Shown: piece after piece, positions 1 to 8,251 of the stretch
Numbering within the stretch: position 1 is the first letter of the stretch
Layout of the letters: every line of letters begins with the position of its first letter
Source of the DNA: Pseudomonas putida
GTDB lineage: Bacteria; Pseudomonadota; Gammaproteobacteria; Pseudomonadales; Pseudomonadaceae
DNA: 64,000 nucleotides
Direction of reading: 5' to 3'
NCBI RefSeq assembly: GCF_030159595.1
Contig: NZ_BSKJ01000001.1
Coordinates: 186,001 to 250,000, forward strand
Program-made: the position numbers and the translations under genes
Notes under the pieces: generated by a model
Told to the model about the DNA's origin: nothing
The model's input: only the letters and a program-made list of their open reading frames with translations
Database searches by the model: none

Positions 1-100
1 GATCGCGGCATTGCATGAAAGCGGCGGGGTGCGCGGGCGGATCGAAATTTCCAATGGCGGGGCGCTTGGGGGCGGGCTGTTCAGGTTGTTCCTGCCTTAG
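1..100 (+). CDS. Sensor histidine kinase, C-terminal end only (5' truncated by window)
   Basis: Reading from base 2, 32 codons run to a TAG at 98-100. The peptide contains ALHESGGVRGRIEISNGGA and ends GGGLFRLFLP, which is how the G-box end of a HATPase_c domain in two-component sensor kinases typically finishes (AxxHGGxIEIxN... followed by F-x-LP). Only about 32 residues are visible, so neither signal nor subfamily can be assigned. After the stop, an imperfect hairpin (arms GAGAT 117-121 and ATCTC 146-150, with GAGCG/CGCTC inside) lies before the next gene and may end this transcript, although no T-run follows it. Confidence 0.6.
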   Translation, partial: IAALHESGGVRGRIEISNGGALGGGLFRLFLP

Positions 101-245
101 GATGTGTGGCGCCTGTGAGATCGAGCGACGCCCGCGCGGCGCTCTATCTCATGAGCGCCAAACCTCCCAAGGCATGAACCTCGTGCACCCACCTCATTTT
201 CCTGTCAGGCTCTGAGCAAACTCCAGTTTTACCGCCGAGAGCATC

Positions 246-890
246 ATGACCCAATCCCCGCCTGCGATCATCCGCGAAACCTTCCGCGTAGGCCCCCTGC
301 AATGCAATTGCACCCTGATCGGCGACCCATTGACCAAAAAGGCCATCGTCGTCGACCCGGGCGGCGACCCGGACAAGATCCTGGCGCGCCTGCAAGCCCA
401 CGGCCTGACGCTGGTCAGCATCATCCACACCCACGCGCACTTCGATCACTTCCTCGCCTCAGGCAAACTCAAGGAACTGACCGGCGCTACTTTGCACCTG
501 CACAAGGACGACCAGGTGCTGTGGGACAATCTGGAGATGCAGTGCCAGATGTTCGGCGTTCCCTACACTCCGGTGCCGTCACCCGACCGCTGGCTGGGCG
601 ATGACGAAGAGCTGGCCTGTGGCTGCGGTGTGGCGCTGCACACGCCAGGGCACACGCCGGGCTCGATGAGCTTCTGGTTCGCCGATGCCAAGCTGTTGAT
701 TGCCGGTGACACCCTGTTCCGCCGTGGCATTGGCCGCACCGATTTGTGGGGTGGTGACCAGCGGGCGATCGTGCGTTCCATCAAGGAGCGGCTGTACCGG
801 CTGGACGAAGAGGCCATCGTGGTGACCGGCCACGGGCCCGATACCCGGCTGGGCGATGAAATGCGCGAAAACCCCTTCGTACGTGCCTGA
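246..890 (+). CDS. Metallo-beta-lactamase-fold hydrolase (glyoxalase II-like, YcbL type)
   Basis: A 214-residue protein with the zinc-binding signature HTHAHFDH at residues 61-68, a later histidine in HTPGHTPGS and a C-terminal GHGP histidine. This is the metal ligand set of the metallo-beta-lactamase superfamily. Length and motif spacing fit the small cytoplasmic type II glyoxalase-like hydrolases (YcbL/GloB2 group), which cleave thioesters such as S-lactoylglutathione. It lacks the extra C-terminal substrate domain of classical GloB, so the true substrate is uncertain. There is no signal peptide. The Shine-Dalgarno is weak (GAGAG before the ATG at 246). It stands alone on the plus strand ahead of the OmpA lipoprotein gene. 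Confidence 0.85.
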   Translation: MTQSPPAIIRETFRVGPLQCNCTLIGDPLTKKAIVVDPGGDPDKILARLQAHGLTLVSIIHTHAHFDHFLASGKLKELTGATLHLHKDDQVLWDNLEMQCQMFGVPYTPVPSPDRWLGDDEELACGCGVALHTPGHTPGSMSFWFADAKLLIAGDTLFRRGIGRTDLWGGDQRAIVRSIKERLYRLDEEAIVVTGHGPDTRLGDEMRENPFVRA

Positions 891-999
891 TGGCACATGA
901 AGGCACTTTCATGGAATTTTTCGTTGCCGATGCAATCCAAGGCTGGCATAGATCCCTTTGAGATCTGCCGCATTTATGAATTTCAGTAGGAGCTTGTCC

Positions 1000-1722
1000 A
1001 TGTTCACCATGCGTCGTCTGATTATCGTCGCAACTGCCGCTGCCCTGATGACCGGCTGTGCCGGCCAGAACCCTTATGACAACCAGGGTCAGGCACAGGG
1101 CTCCACGGGGATGAGCAAGACCGCCAAGTACGGCGGCCTGGGTGCACTGGCCGGCGCCATTGCCGGTGCTGCCATCGACCACAACAACCGTGGCAAGGGT
1201 GCACTGATCGGCGCCGCTGCGGTGGGTGCTGCCGCTGCCGGTTACGGCTACTACGCCGACAAGCAGGAAGCAGAGCTGCGCGCGCAGATGGCCAACACCG
1301 GTGTGGAGGTTCAGCGCCAGGGTGACCAGATCAAGCTGATCATGCCGGGCAACATCACCTTCGCCACCGACTCGGCCAACATCGCCCCTAGCTTCTACTC
1401 GCCGCTGAACAACCTGGCCGGCTCGTTCAAGCAGTTCAACCAGAACACCATCGAAGTGGTCGGTTTCACCGACAGCACTGGCAGCCGCCAGCACAACATG
1501 GACCTTTCCCAGCGCCGTGCGCAGGCGGTCAGCACCTACCTGACCTCGCAGGGTGTGGATGCCTCGCGTATCTCGGTGCGTGGCATGGGCCCGGACCAGC
1601 CGATCGCCAGCAACGCCGACGCCAATGGCCGTGCACAGAACCGCCGGGTGGAAGTGAACCTGAAGCCGATTCCAGGCCAGCAGTATGACCAGCAGCAAGG
1701 CCAGGTTCAGCAGTATCCCTGA
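1000..1722 (+). CDS. OmpA-family outer-membrane lipoprotein with glycine-zipper segment
   Basis: A 240-residue precursor. The start at 1000 is chosen because AGGAG lies 7-8 bases upstream and because it gives a compact lipoprotein signal with lipobox LMTGC (Cys20); an upstream TTG in frame has no ribosome site. Residues about 45-85 are rich in Gly and Ala (GGLGALAGAIAGAAID), a glycine-zipper membrane segment. Residues about 110-230 form an OmpA C-terminal peptidoglycan-binding domain, with NTIEVVGFTDSTGSRQHN and a final QNRRVEV. This is the YiaD-type architecture: lipid-anchored in the outer membrane and bound to peptidoglycan. The tail is Gln-rich. The gene converges on pta across a 19-base hairpin. 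Confidence 0.88.
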   Translation: MFTMRRLIIVATAAALMTGCAGQNPYDNQGQAQGSTGMSKTAKYGGLGALAGAIAGAAIDHNNRGKGALIGAAAVGAAAAGYGYYADKQEAELRAQMANTGVEVQRQGDQIKLIMPGNITFATDSANIAPSFYSPLNNLAGSFKQFNQNTIEVVGFTDSTGSRQHNMDLSQRRAQAVSTYLTSQGVDASRISVRGMGPDQPIASNADANGRAQNRRVEVNLKPIPGQQYDQQQGQVQQYP

Positions 1723-1731
1723 TTGATCGCC

Positions 1732-1750
1732 GGGGCCGCTTTGCGGCCCC
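1732..1750. terminator. Shared hairpin between convergent OmpA lipoprotein gene and pta
   Basis: A perfect stem GGGGCCGC / GCGGCCCC with a 3-base loop sits 10 bases after the lipoprotein stop and 7 bases beyond the pta stop. No T-run follows on either strand, so it is probably a bidirectional transcript end or 3' stabiliser rather than a canonical intrinsic terminator. Confidence 0.55.
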
Positions 1751-1756
1751 AGGCCT

Positions 1757-3844
1757 CTAGCGCACCACGCTGGCCTGAATCGCCGTCAGGGCAATGGTAT
1801 GCACGATATCGTCAACCTGAGCCCCACGCGGCAGGTCGTTCACCGGCTTGCGCAGCCCTTGAAGCATCGGCCCTAGGCTCACCCCGTCAGCACTGCGTTG
1901 CACCGCCTTGTGCGTGGTGTTGCCGGTGTTCAGGTCGGGGAACACGAATACCGTGGCACGGCCGGCCACCTGGCTACCCGGCGCCAGGTCCCGTGCAATC
2001 GCCGGGTTGGCCGCCGCGTCGTACTGCAATGGCCCATCGATCAGCAACGCCTGCGCTGCGCCTTGTGCCAGGCGTGTGGCTTCGCGCACCTTCTCCACTT
2101 CCTCATCGCTAGCCGAGTCGCTCGAATAACTGATCATCGCCACGCGTGGCGCGATGCCGAAGGCTTGTGCCGATTCAGCGCTCTGCCGGGCGATCTCGGC
2201 CAGTTCGTTAGCGCTCGGGTGAGGGTTCATCACGCAGTCGCCGTACACCAGCACCTGCTCGGGGAACAACATGAAGAACACCGACGACACCAGGCTTGAA
2301 CCCGGCGCGGTCTTGATCAATTGCAGGGCAGGGCGGATGGTGTTGGCAGTGGAGTGCACCAGGCCCGAGACCAGGCCGTCCACTTCGTCCAGGGCCAGCA
2401 TCATGGTGCCGATCACCACCGGGTCTTCCAGTTGTTGCTCGGCCATCGGCGCGTTGAGGTTCTTGCTCTTGCGCAGCTCGACCATCGGCTCTACATAACG
2501 CCCGCGAATCAGCTCGGGGTCGAGGATTTCCAGGCCTGGCGGCAAGGTGATGCCTTGGGCCCGGGCCACGGCATCGACATCCTCGGGCTTGGCCAGCAGC
2601 ACGCAGCGGGCAATGCCACGGGCCTGGCAGATGGCCGCAGCCTGCACCAACAGCGGCTCGGCGCCCTCCGGCAGGACGATGCGTTTGTTGGCCTGCTGCG
2701 CCCGCTGGATCAGCTGGTAACGGAACACCGCTGGCGACAGGCGCATCTCACGCGGGGTGCCGCAGCGTTGGTGCAGCCAGGCCGCGTCGAGGTGGCTGGC
2801 GACGAAGTCGGTGATGAACCCGGCGCGCTCGCGGTCGTCGACCGGAATTTCGCGGTTCAGCGAATTGAGCTGGTTGGCGGTGTCGTACGAACCGGTGCTG
2901 ACCGACAGGATTGGCAGGCCAGCCTGCAGTGCGCCGCGGCATAGCCCAAGGATGCGCGCGTCAGGCTTGCTGTCACTGGTCAGCAGCAGCCCGGCGAGCG
3001 GTACGCCATTGATCGCCGCCAGGCTGACGGCGAGGATGATGTCGTCGCGATCGCCTGGGGTGACCACCAGGGTGCCCGAAGTCAGTAGCGGCACCGTGTT
3101 GGCCACAGTGCGCGCGCAAATGATGATCTTGCTCATGCGCCGTTGTTCGTAGTCGCCAGCGTTGAGCACCTGGGCGCCGAGCAGCTCAGCCACGTCGCGG
3201 GTGCGCGGGGCATTCAATTCAGGCTGGTAGGGGATGCAGCCGAGCAGGCGGAAATCGTTGCCGCGCAGCAGGGGGGAGTGCTCGCGCAGGCGGGTGGCGA
3301 AGTCTGCCATGCTTTCGTCGGTGCGTACCTTGTTGAGGATGACGCCGAGTACTTTCGGGTCGCGCGGGCCACCAAACAGCTGGGCCTGCAGTTCGACCCG
3401 GCCGGACAACTCGCTGAGCACTTCGTTTTCCGGGGCCGACACCAGAATCACCTCGGCATCCAGGCTCTTGGCCAGGTGTAAGTTGACCCGCGCCGCATAG
3501 CTGGCATGGCGGGTGGGTACCATGCCCTCGACCACCACCACGTCATTGCCGATGCAGGCTTGCTGGTAGAGGCGGATGATTTCTTCGAGCAACTCGTCCA
3601 GTTGGCCGTCACCGAGCATACGCTCGACCTGAGCCAGGCTCAGGGGCACCGGGGGCTTGATGCCATGGGTGCGGGCCACCAGTTCGGTGGAGCGCTCGGG
3701 GCCGGTGTCACCCGGGTGGGGCTGGGCGATCGGCTTGAAGAAGCCGACCTTCAGGCCGGCGCGCTCCAGGGTGCGCACCAGGCCCAGGCTGATGGAGGTC
3801 AGGCCGACACCGAAGTCGGTCGGCGCAATGAAAAATGTCTGCAT
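1757..3844 (-). CDS. pta: Phosphate acetyltransferase, long (three-domain) form
   Basis: A 695-residue protein that interconverts acetyl-CoA plus phosphate and acetyl phosphate plus CoA. The ATG at 3844 is chosen: the protein then begins MQTFFIAPTDFGVGLTS, the start expected for the N-terminal P-loop-like domain, preceded by GAGAAG; the open frame continues 36 codons further without family similarity. Domains in order: BioD/AAA-like (about 1-210), DRTGG regulatory domain (about 215-330), and PTA_PTB catalytic domain (about 370-695) with LPEGAEP, GLVSGLVHST and PDLNTGN. It lies 31 bases downstream of a DUF3565 gene on the same strand. No acetate kinase gene (ackA) adjoins it, unlike the arrangement in many bacteria. 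Confidence 0.95.
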   Translation of the reverse strand: MQTFFIAPTDFGVGLTSISLGLVRTLERAGLKVGFFKPIAQPHPGDTGPERSTELVARTHGIKPPVPLSLAQVERMLGDGQLDELLEEIIRLYQQACIGNDVVVVEGMVPTRHASYAARVNLHLAKSLDAEVILVSAPENEVLSELSGRVELQAQLFGGPRDPKVLGVILNKVRTDESMADFATRLREHSPLLRGNDFRLLGCIPYQPELNAPRTRDVAELLGAQVLNAGDYEQRRMSKIIICARTVANTVPLLTSGTLVVTPGDRDDIILAVSLAAINGVPLAGLLLTSDSKPDARILGLCRGALQAGLPILSVSTGSYDTANQLNSLNREIPVDDRERAGFITDFVASHLDAAWLHQRCGTPREMRLSPAVFRYQLIQRAQQANKRIVLPEGAEPLLVQAAAICQARGIARCVLLAKPEDVDAVARAQGITLPPGLEILDPELIRGRYVEPMVELRKSKNLNAPMAEQQLEDPVVIGTMMLALDEVDGLVSGLVHSTANTIRPALQLIKTAPGSSLVSSVFFMLFPEQVLVYGDCVMNPHPSANELAEIARQSAESAQAFGIAPRVAMISYSSDSASDEEVEKVREATRLAQGAAQALLIDGPLQYDAAANPAIARDLAPGSQVAGRATVFVFPDLNTGNTTHKAVQRSADGVSLGPMLQGLRKPVNDLPRGAQVDDIVHTIALTAIQASVVR

Positions 3845-3875
3845 GCGTGCTTCTCGAAATAAGCGGTGCAAGAAA

Positions 3876-4178
3876 TTAACGGCCAAGGGTAGCGCTATCG
3901 GCCCCCTGTGCGCACCAACCGCACGCGAAAGGCTGGCCAATGTGCTGCGCACGCTGTGCCGGGTCGAGCACCCAGGGGCGTGCCTGCCACGGCGGTTGGT
4001 GGCGCAGGTGTTGGGTATGGCCGCAGGACAGTTCGGCCACCCAGTGGCCTTCTTCGTCCTGGTGGAAGCCGGTGATCCGACTGATGGGCCGTTGCTCGTC
4101 CGCAGTGCGTTCGCATTCGGACGATGGCTTGGTTACACTTGTGCGCTCTACATTCTTTTGCAAAAGGTCTTGCCCCAT
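3876..4178 (-). CDS. DUF3565 family small cysteine/histidine protein (start uncertain)
   Basis: The conserved core begins near RITGFHQDEEGHWVAELSCG and continues with HTQHLRHQPPW and a C-terminal FACGWC. This is the DUF3565 pattern with three cysteines and several histidines, which suggests a small metal-binding protein; no biochemical role is known to me. The start is unresolved: ATGs at 4208 and 4178 and a TTG at 4163 are all in frame, and none has a convincing Shine-Dalgarno. The one given (100 residues) overlaps the slyD start codon on the opposite strand by two bases, so the two genes are head-to-head with overlapping 5' ends. It ends 31 bases before pta, so the two are probably co-transcribed. 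Confidence 0.7.
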   Translation of the reverse strand: MGQDLLQKNVERTSVTKPSSECERTADEQRPISRITGFHQDEEGHWVAELSCGHTQHLRHQPPWQARPWVLDPAQRAQHIGQPFACGWCAQGADSATLGR

Positions 4179-4662
4179 GCTGATCGCCGCCAACAAGGCT
4201 GTCTCCATCGACTATACCCTGACCAACGACGCCGGGGAGACCATCGACAGCTCCGCCGGTGGCGCGCCGCTGGTTTACCTGCACGGTGCCGGCAACATCA
4301 TCCCGGGCCTGGAAAAAGCCCTGGAAGGCAAACAAGCCGGTGACGAGCTGAACGTTTCCATCGAGCCGGAAGACGCCTACGGCGAATACCTGGCCGAGCT
4401 GGTCAGCACCCTGAACCGCAGCCTGTTCGAAGGCGTCGACGAGCTGGAAGTGGGCATGCAGTTCCACGCTTCGGCACCGGACGGCCAGATGCAGATCGTC
4501 ACCATCCGCGACCTCGACGGCGACGACGTCACCGTTGACGGCAACCACCCGCTGGCTGGCCAGCGCCTGACCTTCCAGGTCAAGGTCGTCGACGTGCGTG
4601 ACGCCAGCGAAGAAGAAATCGCTCACCGTCACATCCACGGTGAAGGTGGTCATCACCACTGA
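4177..4662 (+). CDS. slyD: FKBP-type peptidyl-prolyl isomerase SlyD
   Basis: A 161-residue protein starting at the ATG at 4177 (MLIAANKAVSIDYTL). The FKBP domain is split by the IF (insert-in-flap) chaperone domain in the SlyD manner: FKBP strands at about 1-65 with GAGNIIPGLEKAL, IF region at about 70-130 (EDAYGEYLAELV, FHASAPDGQMQI), then closing FKBP strands (NHPLAGQRLTFQVKVVDV). The C-terminus is short and His-rich (HRHIHGEGGHHH), fitting the nickel-binding tail of SlyD, though shorter than in E. coli. Role: cytoplasmic prolyl isomerase and chaperone linked to nickel handling. A strongly structured hairpin follows the gene. Confidence 0.93.
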   Translation: MLIAANKAVSIDYTLTNDAGETIDSSAGGAPLVYLHGAGNIIPGLEKALEGKQAGDELNVSIEPEDAYGEYLAELVSTLNRSLFEGVDELEVGMQFHASAPDGQMQIVTIRDLDGDDVTVDGNHPLAGQRLTFQVKVVDVRDASEEEIAHRHIHGEGGHHH

Positions 4663-4690
4663 TTTTCTGCGCTAAGCTCAGAAAGTCGCC

Positions 4691-4755
4691 AGGCGCTCGG
4701 ACAAGCCGATTTGCCTTCCTTCGGGAGGTGGACGGTTTGGACGAGCGCCTTTTTA
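4691..4755 (+). terminator. Long structured terminator (possible small-RNA 3' end) after slyD
   Basis: Outer arms AGGCGCTCG (4691-4699) and CGAGCGCCT (4742-4750) pair perfectly and are followed by TTTTTA. Inside, a symmetric GA/GA internal loop leads to a second stem CAAGCCG/CGGTTTG (one G-U pair) and then a small stem capped by C(TTCG)G. It works as an intrinsic terminator for slyD, but the length, the tandem G-A mismatches and the UUCG cap are more elaborate than a terminator needs, so a processed small RNA is possible. Confidence 0.7.
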
Positions 4756-4807
4756 GTGGGCGAAATTCGCCTGCGCGGCAACCGGGAACCTGAGAGGGGA
4801 TGTCATC

Positions 4808-5290
4808 ATGAGTGCATTTCACGACCTGAAACTGGACGCGCTGAACGGAGGGGAGCTGCCCCTGGCCCCGTTCAAGGGCCAAGTGGTGCTGGTGGTCAAC
4901 GTCGCTTCCAAGTGTGGGCTCACGCCGCAATATAAGGCCCTGGAAAACCTCTACCAGGTTTACAAGGACAAGGGCTTCAACGTGCTTGGCCTGCCGTGCA
5001 ACCAGTTTGCCGGGCAGGAGCCAGGCAGCGAAAAGGAAATTCAGGAGTTTTGCAGCCTCAACTATGGGGTGAGCTTCCCGCTGGGGGGCAAGCTGGAGGT
5101 CAACGGGCCGCAGCGCCATTCGCTGTACCGCCTGCTGGCGGGCGAAGGAGCCGAGTTTCCGGGCGACATCACCTGGAATTTCGAGAAGTTTCTGGTGGGC
5201 AAGGATGGGCGGGTGCTGGCGCGCTTTTCACCGCGTACAGCGCCGGATGATCCGGCGGTTGTGCAGGCAATCGAGAAGGCGTTGGCCTGA
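4808..5290 (+). CDS. Glutathione peroxidase family thiol peroxidase
   Basis: A 160-residue protein of the bacterial Gpx (BsaA/BtuE) type. The peroxidatic Cys36 lies in NVASKCGLTP; the other tetrad residues are Gln70 (PCNQFAGQEPG) and Trp123-Asn124 (ITWNFEKFL). Cys replaces the selenocysteine of animal enzymes, so the reductant may be thioredoxin rather than glutathione. Cys64 in the LPCNQ motif is conserved in the family, and Cys82 (QEFCSLN) is a candidate resolving residue. The start at 4808 has AGGGGA upstream. It is cytoplasmic, with no signal peptide. It lies 145 bases after slyD behind the structured hairpin, so it probably has its own promoter. A paired REP element follows. Confidence 0.92.
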   Translation: MSAFHDLKLDALNGGELPLAPFKGQVVLVVNVASKCGLTPQYKALENLYQVYKDKGFNVLGLPCNQFAGQEPGSEKEIQEFCSLNYGVSFPLGGKLEVNGPQRHSLYRLLAGEGAEFPGDITWNFEKFLVGKDGRVLARFSPRTAPDDPAVVQAIEKALA

Positions 5291-5317
5291 AACAGATTTG
5301 GCAAGTGCATCCCGTAC

Positions 5318-5406
5318 CCTGTGGGAGCGGGTTTACCCGCGAAGGGTCCACCGCGGTGGATGGCACCGGCTATGCCGGTGTTCGCGGGTGAACCCGCTCC
5401 CACAGG
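5318..5406. repeat. Paired inverted REP element (family 1)
   Basis: Two inverted REP units, CCTGTGGGAGCGGGTTTACC... and its near reverse complement ending GGTGAACCCGCTCCCACAGG, flank a short centre that itself holds ACCGGC/GCCGGT. This is the typical P. putida extragenic palindrome arranged as a pair (REPIN). It separates the convergent peroxidase and glycosyltransferase genes and probably also helps end or stabilise transcripts. The same family recurs at 29760-29850. Confidence 0.88.
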
Positions 5407-5414
5407 TTCTCCGA

Positions 5415-6632
5415 TCAACCGCGAGATGCTGTTGAGCCAGGCTTGATTGCCAATGCGGTGATTTTGTTCTTTTCCGGTGTTGGGTCACTTTGCCTGCAGG
5501 CGTTGTACAGATACTCCTCAAACTGCTCGACAATCGCCGGCCAGCCCTGGCGGCTGGCATGCTGTCGCGCATTCAGGCGCACCCGGCGCAATGTTTCCTC
5601 TTCTTCCAGCAGCCAGCAAGCCGAATCGACAAACGCCGCCTGATCCCCCGGCATGGCCAGCGCACCGCTGTGACCATGGCGAATATGCTGCGCTGCGGCG
5701 GCCTCGTCGTAAGCGACCACAGCCAACCCCGAAGCCATGGCTTCGAGCACTACATTGCCAAAGGTTTCGGTCAGGCTCGGGAACAGAAACAGGTCACCGC
5801 TGGCATAGTGCTCGGCCAGCACCTCACCTCGCTGTGCGCCACAGAACACCGCATCCGGCACCTGCTGTTGGAGTGCTGAACGCTGCGGGCCGTCACCCAC
5901 CAGGATCAGGCGCAGGCGTTTCTGTGGATAAGTCTTCTGCAATGCCTCAAGGCACGGGCGCAGTAGCCCGAGGTTCTTTTCCACCGCCAGCCGCCCGACA
6001 TGCAGCACGGCGATATCGTCCGGGCCTAGCCCCCAGCTTTCACGCAACGCCTGGCTGCGCCGGGCCGGGTTGAACAGGCAGGCATCGACACCTCGGGCCA
6101 GCAGGTCCAGGCGCTCGAAACCACGGCGTTCAAGTTCCAGACGCTGGCTGAGGCTGGGCACCAGGGTGATCGCTGTACGCCGATGGAACCAGCGCAGATA
6201 GTGGGTGAGCAGGCGCGCCAGCAAACCCAGGCCATATTGGCCGGAATACTGCGGGAAGTTGGTGTGAAAGCCACTGACCACCGCCAGCCCCAGGCGCCTG
6301 GCTGCGCGCAGGGCGCTGAGCCCCAGCGGCCCTTCGGTGGCGATGTACAGCACATCCGGGCGCTGCCGGCGCCAGCGGCGCATCAGTTTGTGCATCGACA
6401 CCTCGCCCCACTGCAAGCCCGGGTAGCCGGGCAGGGCCCAGCCACGGCACAACATCAGGTTTGGGTCGTTGTGCGCCGGCGTTTCATTGGCCTGGCGCGG
6501 GCGTACCACTTCAACCTCATGGCCACGTTGACGTAGCCCTTCGCTGAGGCGGCCAAGGGTGTTGGCCACGCCGTTAATTTCGGGTGGGAAGGTTTCGCTG
6601 ACCAAGGTAATGCGTAGGGCGGGTGTATTCAT
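5415..6632 (-). CDS. Family 4 glycosyltransferase (GDP-mannose-dependent type)
   Basis: A 405-residue GT-B fold enzyme. The start at 6632 (MNTPALRITLVSETFPP) is chosen because it begins at the family's first strand and has GGCGGA upstream; the 38 codons before it carry no similarity. The N-terminal acceptor domain shows ETFPPEINGVANT and GFHTNFPQYS. The C-terminal donor domain has VGRLAVEKNLG and the EX7E-type motif ETFGNVVLE. This matches the MgtA/PimB group, which transfers mannose or glucose to lipids or polysaccharide. The acceptor cannot be read from sequence. It is cytoplasmic or peripheral to the inner membrane, monocistronic, and divergent from the PAS/MCP gene. Confidence 0.85.
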   Translation of the reverse strand: MNTPALRITLVSETFPPEINGVANTLGRLSEGLRQRGHEVEVVRPRQANETPAHNDPNLMLCRGWALPGYPGLQWGEVSMHKLMRRWRRQRPDVLYIATEGPLGLSALRAARRLGLAVVSGFHTNFPQYSGQYGLGLLARLLTHYLRWFHRRTAITLVPSLSQRLELERRGFERLDLLARGVDACLFNPARRSQALRESWGLGPDDIAVLHVGRLAVEKNLGLLRPCLEALQKTYPQKRLRLILVGDGPQRSALQQQVPDAVFCGAQRGEVLAEHYASGDLFLFPSLTETFGNVVLEAMASGLAVVAYDEAAAAQHIRHGHSGALAMPGDQAAFVDSACWLLEEEETLRRVRLNARQHASRQGWPAIVEQFEEYLYNACRQSDPTPEKNKITALAIKPGSTASRG

Positions 6633-6810
6633 GACAAAAAGTTTCCGCCTGCTGGGTTGCGCCAATGTGACCACCATGTGACATACAGATGACGCCTGAC
6701 CGCCGACGCTTCCGGCTTTTTGAATATTTCCTGGCGCGACACTCAAGAAGGTGCAGGCGGCAGCCGATGCAGATGCATTCGACTATGTGATGCGCTCCAG
6801 GAGAGCGGTG

Positions 6811-8127
6811 ATGTTCAACAACAAGCTCAAGCAAGAAATCCGGCAGCTGCGCGAAGACCTGATGTCCATCGAACAGGTCAAGAGTAGCCTCGACAACGAG
6901 ATGCTGGTACTTCAACTCGACCCCCAGGGACGGATCGAGATGGTCAACGGCAACTTCGAGAGCGAAATGCTCTACCGTGCCGAACAATTGCTTGGACGCA
7001 ACATCGAGGACATCGTCCCCGCGCATGTGAAGTCGCTGGATTTCTACCAGCGCATGAAAAGCGCGATCACCCGTGGCGAGCACTTGAACGGCGCGTTCCG
7101 CCTGTTGCGCGGCAATGGTCAGGAAGCCTGGTTGCGCTCGATCCTGCAGCCGGTCAAGAGCAGCGAGGGGCGCATCAAGTATTTCACCCTGCATTCCAGC
7201 GACCTCACGCGCACCATCGAGACCTCGCGCGAGCATGAAAGCCTGATCAAGGCGTTGATGCGGTCCACCGCTGTTATCGAGTTCGACCTCGACGGCACCA
7301 TCCTCACTGCCAATGACCGTTTCCTGGCCTCCGTTGGCTACCGCCTGGAGCAGATTCGCGGCAAGCACCACCGCATGTTCTGCGAGCCGGAGGAGGCCAA
7401 CTCGGCCGGCTACCAGGCGTTCTGGGAAAAACTGCGCCGTGGTGAATATGTTGCCGAACGCTTCAAGCGCATCGATGCCCATGGCCGGGTGATCTGGCTG
7501 GAGGCCTCGTATAACCCGATTTTCGACGCCCATGACGTGCTGTACAAAGTGGTCAAGTTCGCCACCGTGATTACCGATCAGGTCAATCAGGAACAGGCGG
7601 TGGCGGAGGCAGCAGATGTTGCCTACAACACCTCGCTGGGTACCGATGTCAGCGCCCAGAAGGCCACCGATGTGGTTACCCAGACCGTCAGCGTGATGCG
7701 CGGTCTGGAAGCGTCGATGCAGGAGGCGGCCGAGGGCATTCAGGCGCTGGATACCCAGTCGCGGGTAATCGGCTCCATCATCAAGACCATCAGCGACATT
7801 GCCGGGCAGACCAACCTGCTGGCGCTCAACGCCGCTATCGAGGCGGCCCGTGCCGGCGAGCAGGGGCGGGGTTTTGCCGTGGTTGCCGACGAAGTGCGTC
7901 AACTGGCTTCGCGCACCAGTACCGCCACCGAGGAGATCGCCCGGGTGGTGAAGCAGAACGAGCAGCTGGCGCAGGCGGCGGTGGCGATCATCGACACCAG
8001 CAAGCGCCAGGCCGAGCAGGGGCTGGCACTGGCTGACGAGACGGGTAGCGTGATTGTCGAGATCCAGGACGGGGCGAAACGGGTGGTGGATGTGGTGGGG
8101 CAGTTTTCCAGCCGGTTGGGGCAGTGA
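6811..8127 (+). CDS. Soluble PAS-PAS-MCP signalling protein (BdlA/Aer-like)
   Basis: A 438-residue protein. The ATG at 6811 follows AGGAG with 7-base spacing; in-frame codons upstream lack a ribosome site. After a short coiled coil ([15 protein letters not shown]) come two PAS domains (about 40-150 and 155-275), then a short MCP signalling domain with the hairpin tip signature [20 protein letters not shown] and [15 protein letters not shown]. No transmembrane helix, HAMP domain or C-terminal methylesterase-docking pentapeptide is visible. This small soluble arrangement is that of BdlA, a P. aeruginosa biofilm-dispersal regulator of about 417 residues, and also resembles Aer-type redox sensors. 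Ligand or flavin/heme binding is not determinable. A GC-rich hairpin (8140-8156) follows. Confidence 0.85.
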   Translation: MFNNKLKQEIRQLREDLMSIEQVKSSLDNEMLVLQLDPQGRIEMVNGNFESEMLYRAEQLLGRNIEDIVPAHVKSLDFYQRMKSAITRGEHLNGAFRLLRGNGQEAWLRSILQPVKSSEGRIKYFTLHSSDLTRTIETSREHESLIKALMRSTAVIEFDLDGTILTANDRFLASVGYRLEQIRGKHHRMFCEPEEANSAGYQAFWEKLRRGEYVAERFKRIDAHGRVIWLEASYNPIFDAHDVLYKVVKFATVITDQVNQEQAVAEAADVAYNTSLGTDVSAQKATDVVTQTVSVMRGLEASMQEAAEGIQALDTQSRVIGSIIKTISDIAGQTNLLALNAAIEAARAGEQGRGFAVVADEVRQLASRTSTATEEIARVVKQNEQLAQAAVAIIDTSKRQAEQGLALADETGSVIVEIQDGAKRVVDVVGQFSSRLGQ

Positions 8128-8139
8128 CGTGTTTTGACA

Positions 8140-8156
8140 GGGCCGCATCGCGGCCC
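8140..8156. terminator. GC hairpin after the PAS/MCP gene
   Basis: A perfect 7-bp stem GGGCCGC/GCGGCCC with an ATC loop, 12 bases beyond the stop at 8127. No T-run follows, so it is a weak terminator or 3' stabiliser. Confidence 0.45.
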
Positions 8157-8251
8157 CTATGGGAGACCCAGCCCTTTTGGGGTTGCACTCCCGCGCCCAG
8201 AACAACCTAGCCCCCGCCAGCGACTGCCAGACAACATCCCCTTTCTCGTCA

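Noticed and set aside
15..215. 66-residue open frame on the plus strand
   Set aside because: It overlaps the sensor kinase 3' end in another frame, is Cys/Gly-rich with no motif, and lacks a Shine-Dalgarno.
6574..8205. 543-residue open frame on the minus strand
   Set aside because: Antisense to the PAS/MCP gene, whose domains are unambiguous.
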